A DNA stretch of 64,000 nt from Catenulispora sp. MAP5-51. Lineage in GTDB: Bacteria; Actinomycetota; Actinomycetes; Streptomycetales; Catenulisporaceae. Position numbers and translations under genes: made by a program. This document shows positions 57,774 to 64,000 of the stretch, piece by piece. The stretch covers positions 1 through 64,000 of the forward strand of contig NZ_JBGCCH010000008.1 in the NCBI RefSeq assembly GCF_041261205.1, in the 5' to 3' direction. Positions within the stretch are counted from its first letter, which is position 1. Each line of letters begins with the position of its first letter. Under the pieces are notes generated by a model that was not told the origin of the DNA, searched no databases, and saw nothing but the letters and a program-made list of their open reading frames with translations.

Positions 57774-57835
57774 TGCGAACTGTGCGATCTGTGCGAACTA
57801 TGCGAACTATGCGATCAGTGCGAATCTGCGGTGTG
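57774..57835. repeat. six to seven 9-bp tandem units TGCGAWCTR
   Basis: TGCGAACTG, TGCGATCTG, TGCGAACTA, TGCGAACTA, TGCGATCAG and TGCGAATC follow each other with 9-bp spacing. They lie between the oxygenase 3' end and the LLM start, in the LLM promoter region. They could be direct-repeat binding sites or a simple repeat. Confidence 0.65.
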
Positions 57836-57885
57836 CGACGAGGGGCAACGCGCAGGGGACAAGGGGCATTCCCGGGCGGCGTCTG

Positions 57886-58926
57886 CTACGTGGCCGCCAA
57901 GTCCGCGTGGAACTTCTTGGTGACCTCCGGATGCGCCCGCAGATACCCCTTCAGCTCGTTCCGCCCGAACTCCGCGTACAGCGGGTTCGACGGGTCGTTG
58001 TCGGCGCCGGGCGCATGGTGCGAGTGCGGGAACTCCAGCGGCTCGATGTGCGCGTCCAGCCGCGGGTTGTAGAAGAACGGCACCGAGAACCGCTCCTGCC
58101 GCGGACTGACCACCCGGTGGCTCGTCGCCTTCAGATACCCGTCGGTGGCCACCTCCAGCAGCTCGCCGAGGTTCACCACGAACGCCCCCGGCATCGGCGG
58201 CACGTCCAGGAACGACCCGTCCGGCCGCGCCACCTGCAGCCCGCCGACCGAGTCCTGCAGCAGCAGCGTGATGAAGCCGTAGTCCTTGTGCGTCCCGACG
58301 CCCTGCGCCGCGCCGTCCGGGGCCTCGCCGGGGTAGCGGACCAGCTTCAGCCGCAGGTGCGGATGCCCGGCGAAGGCGTCGTCGTAGAAGTCCGGGCGCG
58401 CGCCGATCGAGGCCAGCAGCTCGTGCAGCAGCCGCTGGGAGATGGCGCTGAGCTTGTCGATCCAGGCCAGCGTCGCCACCCGCAGCTGCGGCAGCTGCTC
58501 CGGCCACTGGTTGGGCCCCTGAAGCCACCAGTACGCCGGCTCCCCGGCCCCCGGCACGTGCGGCGGCAGCTCCAGCCCGATGTCCATCTGGTCGCGCCAG
58601 TCCCGCGTGCCGCCGGTGTGCTCCTCGCCGGTACTGGTGTAGCCGCGGAAATGCGGCGAGTTGAGGTTGCTGACCGCCAGCCGGTCGGCCCGCGGCAGCG
58701 CGAAGAACGAGCGCATCGCATCGGTGAGCGCGGTGCTCTCGGTCTCGGTGACGCCGTGCCCGACCAGCTGGAAGAAGCCGACCTCGGTGGCCGCCGCGCG
58801 CAGTGTCGCGCGCAGCGCGGCCCGGTCCTGGTCGGATCCGTCGGCCATCGACAGGTCGACGACCGGGAGGGCGGAGTCGGCGGAGTCAGTGGGGGCGGCG
58901 GAGTCGGCGGAGTCGGGAAGCGTCAC
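57886..58926 (-). CDS. isopenicillin-N-synthase-like 2OG/Fe(II) oxygenase
   Basis: This 346-residue non-haem iron oxygenase has the N-terminal DIOX_N part V-G-F-F-Q-L-V-G-H-G-V, R-G-Y and the catalytic double-stranded beta-helix with iron ligands H-x-D in G-T-H-K-D-Y-G-F and H in S-H-R-V-V-S. R-F-S-V-P-F-F carries the R-x-S co-substrate site. Members hydroxylate or cyclise small molecules; the substrate is unknown. The N-terminus has short D-S-A-D-S repeats. It is not clearly in an operon; the upstream side holds Y-like RNA 2 on the other strand. Confidence 0.92.
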   Translation of the reverse strand: MTLPDSADSAAPTDSADSALPVVDLSMADGSDQDRAALRATLRAAATEVGFFQLVGHGVTETESTALTDAMRSFFALPRADRLAVSNLNSPHFRGYTSTGEEHTGGTRDWRDQMDIGLELPPHVPGAGEPAYWWLQGPNQWPEQLPQLRVATLAWIDKLSAISQRLLHELLASIGARPDFYDDAFAGHPHLRLKLVRYPGEAPDGAAQGVGTHKDYGFITLLLQDSVGGLQVARPDGSFLDVPPMPGAFVVNLGELLEVATDGYLKATSHRVVSPRQERFSVPFFYNPRLDAHIEPLEFPHSHHAPGADNDPSNPLYAEFGRNELKGYLRAHPEVTKKFHADLAAT

Positions 58927-59012
58927 CGTTCCACGGTAATACGCCCCGGTTTGTCCGGCCGATCAAGGAATCCGCTGGCCAGGTGACGCCGCGATCTGCC
59001 AAGCTGGCGCGC

Positions 59013-59201
59013 AGCGCCTCCCGGTGCGCAGGAAACGGATACTTCGTAACTATAACGTCCCTAAGGTAGGGCAGTATCGGACGGCTTCGGCCCTCTGATC
59101 AGGCCTGAGAGCTTCGGCTCGTGCTAACCAGGCGAAAGCCCAGGAGCGGAATCCGTCGCCGACCGTCCGCTCGCGGACATGATCTCGGGTGGCGTTTTTT
59201 C
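59013..59201 (+). ncRNA. Y-like RNA 2 with 23S rRNA helix-69 mimic
   Basis: The ends pair: CGCC-T-CCCG (59015-59023) with CGGG-T-GGCG (59086-59094 plus 100, i.e. 59186-59194), followed by TTTTTT (59195-59200). GGTGCGCAGG...TACTTC (59023-59045) matches RNA 1 at 20 of 23 positions, and GACATGATCTCGGG (59176-59189) matches it at 13 of 14. Instead of the tRNA mimic, 59045-59069 reads CGTAACTATAACG, two bases, CCTAAGGTAG. This equals the universally conserved helix-69 loop region of 23S rRNA at 23 of 25 positions. It is followed by hairpins with TTCG loops (59083-59092, 59109-59120) and a GGC-GAAA-GCC hairpin (59131-59140). No open frame crosses it convincingly. Confidence 0.75.
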
Positions 59202-59252
59202 ATGCCCCGACGACCATGCCCCGACGTGCTTCGTAGCCGGCGCATGGTCGGC

Positions 59253-61610
<2,358 letters not shown>

Positions 61611-61665
61611 GCTGCGTCTCCTCGGTCGGGCGGGGCGATGGGGCGTGGAACAACCAGTGGTGCCG

Positions 61666-62076
61666 CTACTTCGTCTGCTGGATCCGGATCAGGTTCCCGG
61701 CCGGATCCCGGAAGGCGCAGTCCCGCACCCCGTACGGCTGATCCGTCGGCTCCTGCACGACTTCCGCGTCGTGCGCCTGCACCTGGTCGAACGTCCCGTC
61801 CACATCACTGGTGGCCAGCAGGATCACAGCGTACGTCCCCTTGGCCATCATCTCGGCGACGGTCTGCCGCTCGGCCTCGGTCACGCCCGGATCGGCGCTC
61901 GGCGGGTACAGCACGACCGAGGTCCCCGGCTGCCCGGCCGGCCCGACAGTGATCCACCGCATCCCGTTGAACCCGACGTCCTTGCGCATTTCGAACCCGA
62001 GCACGTCCCGGTAGAAGGCGACCGACTCGTCGGGGTCGGAGTGCGGCAGGAAACTGGCGTGAATGGTGAGGTCCAT
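61666..62076 (-). CDS. VOC-family protein (glyoxalase-like)
   Basis: This 136-residue VOC protein reads M-D-L-T-I-H-A-S-F-L-P-H-S-D-P-D-E-S-V-A-F-Y-R-D-V-L-G-F-E, then W-I-T-V-G-P, T-S-V-V-L-Y-P-P and the end C-A-F-R-D-P-A-G-N-L-I-R-I. This is the N-terminal half-motif and D-P-x-G-N end of many antibiotic-resistance/glyoxalase relatives. ATG 62076 is used; a GTG at 62085 is possible. It is 10 bp behind the AraC regulator gene on the same strand and is likely controlled by it. Confidence 0.88.
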   Translation of the reverse strand: MDLTIHASFLPHSDPDESVAFYRDVLGFEMRKDVGFNGMRWITVGPAGQPGTSVVLYPPSADPGVTEAERQTVAEMMAKGTYAVILLATSDVDGTFDQVQAHDAEVVQEPTDQPYGVRDCAFRDPAGNLIRIQQTK

Positions 62077-62086
62077 GCACTTCACC

Positions 62087-62530
<444 letters not shown>

Positions 62531-62657
62531 GCGGTTGATCGTAGAGGACGGGGGTGACACGCACGGCTTCACCTGGACGGACGGCTTTCAGCCCATGTCC
62601 GCCGCCGCTCCGGGTAGCTTCCGATAACGGAACCGAACCGCGCCGGAAGGACCCCTC

Positions 62658-62987
62658 ATGCCCACAGCGATCCGCAGCCAAGTCATCCCGGTCTCCGACC
62701 TGGCGGCCGCCAAGGCGATCTACACCGGCCTGCTCGGCGACCCGCACACCGACACGCCCTACTACGTCGGCTACAACGTCGACGGCTTCGAGGTCGCGCT
62801 GACGCCGGGCGACGTCTCCGGCGGGCCGGTGGCCTACGCCGACGTCGACGACCTGGACACGACCCGGGACGGGCTGCTCGCCGCCGGCGCCACCGAGCGG
62901 GACTCGCCGCGGCAGGTGGCGCCGGAGGCGCGGGTGTGCGTGCTGCTGGACAAGGACGGCAACGCGATCGGGCTGCGGGGCAAGTAG
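62658..62987 (+). CDS. VOC-family protein
   Basis: This 109-residue VOC protein reads I-P-V-S-D-L-A-A-A-K-A-I-Y-T-G-L-L-G-D-P-H-T-D, Y-Y-V-G-Y-N-V-D-G, V-A-Y-A-D-V-D-D-L and the end L-D-K-D-G-N-A-I-G-L-R. GGAAGGA precedes the ATG. It is divergent from the AraC gene, so the AraC product may control both sides. Metal ligands are not fully conserved, so binding rather than catalysis is possible. Confidence 0.87.
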   Translation: MPTAIRSQVIPVSDLAAAKAIYTGLLGDPHTDTPYYVGYNVDGFEVALTPGDVSGGPVAYADVDDLDTTRDGLLAAGATERDSPRQVAPEARVCVLLDKDGNAIGLRGK

Positions 62988-63007
62988 CGGGCCCGGTCAG
63001 GCCGTTC

Positions 63008-63517
63008 TCAGTTTGCGATGTTCAAGAAGGTGACCTTCACCGTGTAGCTCCGCGCGGTGGGACTCGTCGGCTCCGGCACGAACGTCATCGCGCCGGAGCC
63101 GCCGCACGGCACCAGCCACGTCGTGGGGATCGCGGCAGGGGCGAAGTACGAGCTGAACACGATGCTCTGTGACGCCGCCGAGGCGGAGGTGAAGCCGGCG
63201 ACGATCTGGCGTCCTTGACTTCCGGTGAAGCCGGACGGCGTCACCGGCGGCACGATGCTGCGCACCTCCGCGGTCTGGCCCTGGATCGGGTGCCCGACCG
63301 AGGTCGAGGTGACCGGCCCCGGGCACACGACGGTCACGACCGCGTCCGCGGTCTTGCCGTTGACCAGGCCGACGAAGGCCGTGTTCGGGGTGATCGGGAT
63401 GGGGTCCTGGGCCACGGCGGTCGCGGCGGTGGCGGCGGTCAGGGCAGGTACGACGGCCGCGCCGAGCGCGAGCGTGGCCGCGACCGCGAGGCGGCGCGCG
63501 GCGGGGGAGTGGGGCAT
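63008..63517 (-). CDS. secreted protein of unknown function
   Basis: The 169-residue protein has a Sec/Tat-like signal peptide (R-R-L-A-V-A-A-T-L-A-L-G-A-A-V-V-P-A-L, cleavage near A-V-A-Q). A small beta-rich domain of about 130 residues follows, with two cysteines (V-V-C-P-G-P and V-P-C-G-G-S) likely forming a disulfide. The same plan is common among actinomycete exported proteins of unknown role. ATG 63517 follows GGAGG; an upstream frame to 63577 is not supported. Confidence 0.8.
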   Translation of the reverse strand: MPHSPAARRLAVAATLALGAAVVPALTAATAATAVAQDPIPITPNTAFVGLVNGKTADAVVTVVCPGPVTSTSVGHPIQGQTAEVRSIVPPVTPSGFTGSQGRQIVAGFTSASAASQSIVFSSYFAPAAIPTTWLVPCGGSGAMTFVPEPTSPTARSYTVKVTFLNIAN

Positions 63518-63654
63518 GTGGGCCTCCTGAATCAGAACGCTGAGACTGTGGGGGGCGGTTCGGCGAGAAGGCAGCACGGAAGCTAGGACCGGCGCGCGGG
63601 GCCGTCAACGTCAACTGGCCGGTGAGCGCGGCAGTGTCGGTGTCCCGCCACCGG

Positions 63655-63711
63655 CCGCGTGTTCAGATACAGACCGCGTGTTCAGATACAGACCGCGTGT
63701 CCAGCCACAGA
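63655..63711. repeat. three 19-bp tandem units
   Basis: CCGCGTGTTCAGATACAGA occurs twice without a gap (63655-63673, 63674-63692), followed by a third, diverged unit (63693-63711). The array sits 28 bp upstream of the LLM start and may carry binding sites. Confidence 0.7.
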
Positions 63712-63738
63712 CGCGGCGGGCTCCCTAGGCTCTCCGCC

Positions 63739-64000
63739 ATGCACATCGGATTCGCGCCCCACCGCCTGTGGCCCACCGATCCCGCCGACCTCGCCGCCGT
63801 CCTGGAGACCGCCCGGCTGATCGAACATCTCGGCTTCGACCACGTCATCGCGGGCACCCACCTGCTCGCCGGCGATCTGGGGCTGTCCCCGGACCCGCTG
63901 GTGATGCTGTCGGCGGTGGCCGGCGCCACCAGCCGCATCCGCGTGATCAGCAGCATCCTGATCGCCCCGCTCTACGAGCCGCTCGTCGTCGCGCACCAGG
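63739..64000 (+). CDS. luciferase-like oxidoreductase, 5' part
   Basis: This open frame runs off the window end after 87 codons. It begins MHIGFAPHRLWPTDPADLA and has L-I-E-H-L-G-F-D-H-V-I-A-G-T-H-L, D-P-L-V-M-L-S-A-V-A-G-A-T-S-R-I-R-V and P-L-V-V-A-H-Q, the first part of an F420- or FMN-dependent LLM TIM barrel. TAGGCT (63726-63731) seven bases upstream may be a -10, making it leaderless. The three 19-bp repeats lie just before it. Confidence 0.85.
   Translation, partial: MHIGFAPHRLWPTDPADLAAVLETARLIEHLGFDHVIAGTHLLAGDLGLSPDPLVMLSAVAGATSRIRVISSILIAPLYEPLVVAHQ

Noticed and set aside
59045-59071. A relic 23S rRNA fragment or an I-CeuI-type homing-endonuclease site
   Set aside because: Only the helix-69 region matches; the rRNA sequence on either side is absent, two internal positions differ, and the segment is framed by the same strands as RNA 1. 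A random rRNA insertion would not place it so neatly, though this should still be tested.

Overview
The window is very GC-rich with strong third-position GC bias, GTG starts, several leaderless-looking genes and a full type VII (ESX) secretion locus. It also has the actinobacterial block pgsA2-like / DUF881 / small basic protein / DUF881 / gcvH / FHA / MerR / bifunctional nuclease / MerR, in the order known from Mycobacterium (Rv1822-Rv1830). The host is a filamentous-type actinomycete; a member of Catenulisporales or a Streptomyces relative would fit (inference only).

Layout. 1-88 is the 3' end of a group II intron (domains V and VI). 465-7451 is metabolic: hisG, a PH-domain membrane protein, a LysE exporter, an acyl-CoA ligase, a ketopantoate reductase and a thiolase/DUF35 pair. 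7597-17947 holds a MarR regulator and the conserved envelope/regulatory block. 17944-25117 is mixed accessory: a decayed methyltransferase, a VOC protein, a LMW tyrosine phosphatase, a DprE2-like reductase, two ECF sigma factor units, a P-loop kinase and an MFS exporter. 25118-26449 has no gene but contains a 734-bp nest of inverted repeats. 26450-41568 is the ESX locus: a lysozyme-like candidate effector, four further ESX substrates on the minus strand, eccC, a WXG protein, a YbaB protein, eccD, eccE and eccB. No mycosin or eccA is present. 41597-49297 holds an esterase-like hydrolase, a two-component system, a large LuxR (LAL) regulator and a WD40 protein. 49308-52381 is a sugar ABC importer without its ATPase. 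52542-64000 holds a DHFR-like protein, a third ECF sigma, a decayed Shedu (DUF4263) defence gene, a GH3 lipoprotein, luciferase-like oxidoreductases, a 2OG oxygenase, a UvrA-like ABC protein, VOC and AraC proteins and a small secreted protein.

The most unusual content is a pair of apparent non-coding RNAs on the plus strand, 52542-52700 and 59013-59201. They share the two strands of a closing helix (20/23 and 13/14 identical), which resemble the Ro-binding helix of Y RNAs, and each ends in a GC stem plus a T-rich run. The first carries a tRNA mimic in permuted order (T arm, capped acceptor-like stem, D arm), as in bacterial YrlA RNAs. The second instead carries 23 of 25 positions of the helix-69 region of 23S rRNA. 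I read them as two Y-like RNAs with different effector modules, one imitating tRNA and one imitating the ribosome. No Ro/Rsr (TROVE) gene is in the window.

A second cross-locus pattern is a short motif, D-L-[SA]-E-T-x-x-L-[RQ], present three times in the second DUF881 protein and three times in EccE. It looks like a Ser/Thr-kinase/FHA docking or phosphorylation motif and could link the GarA-like FHA block with the ESX machine.
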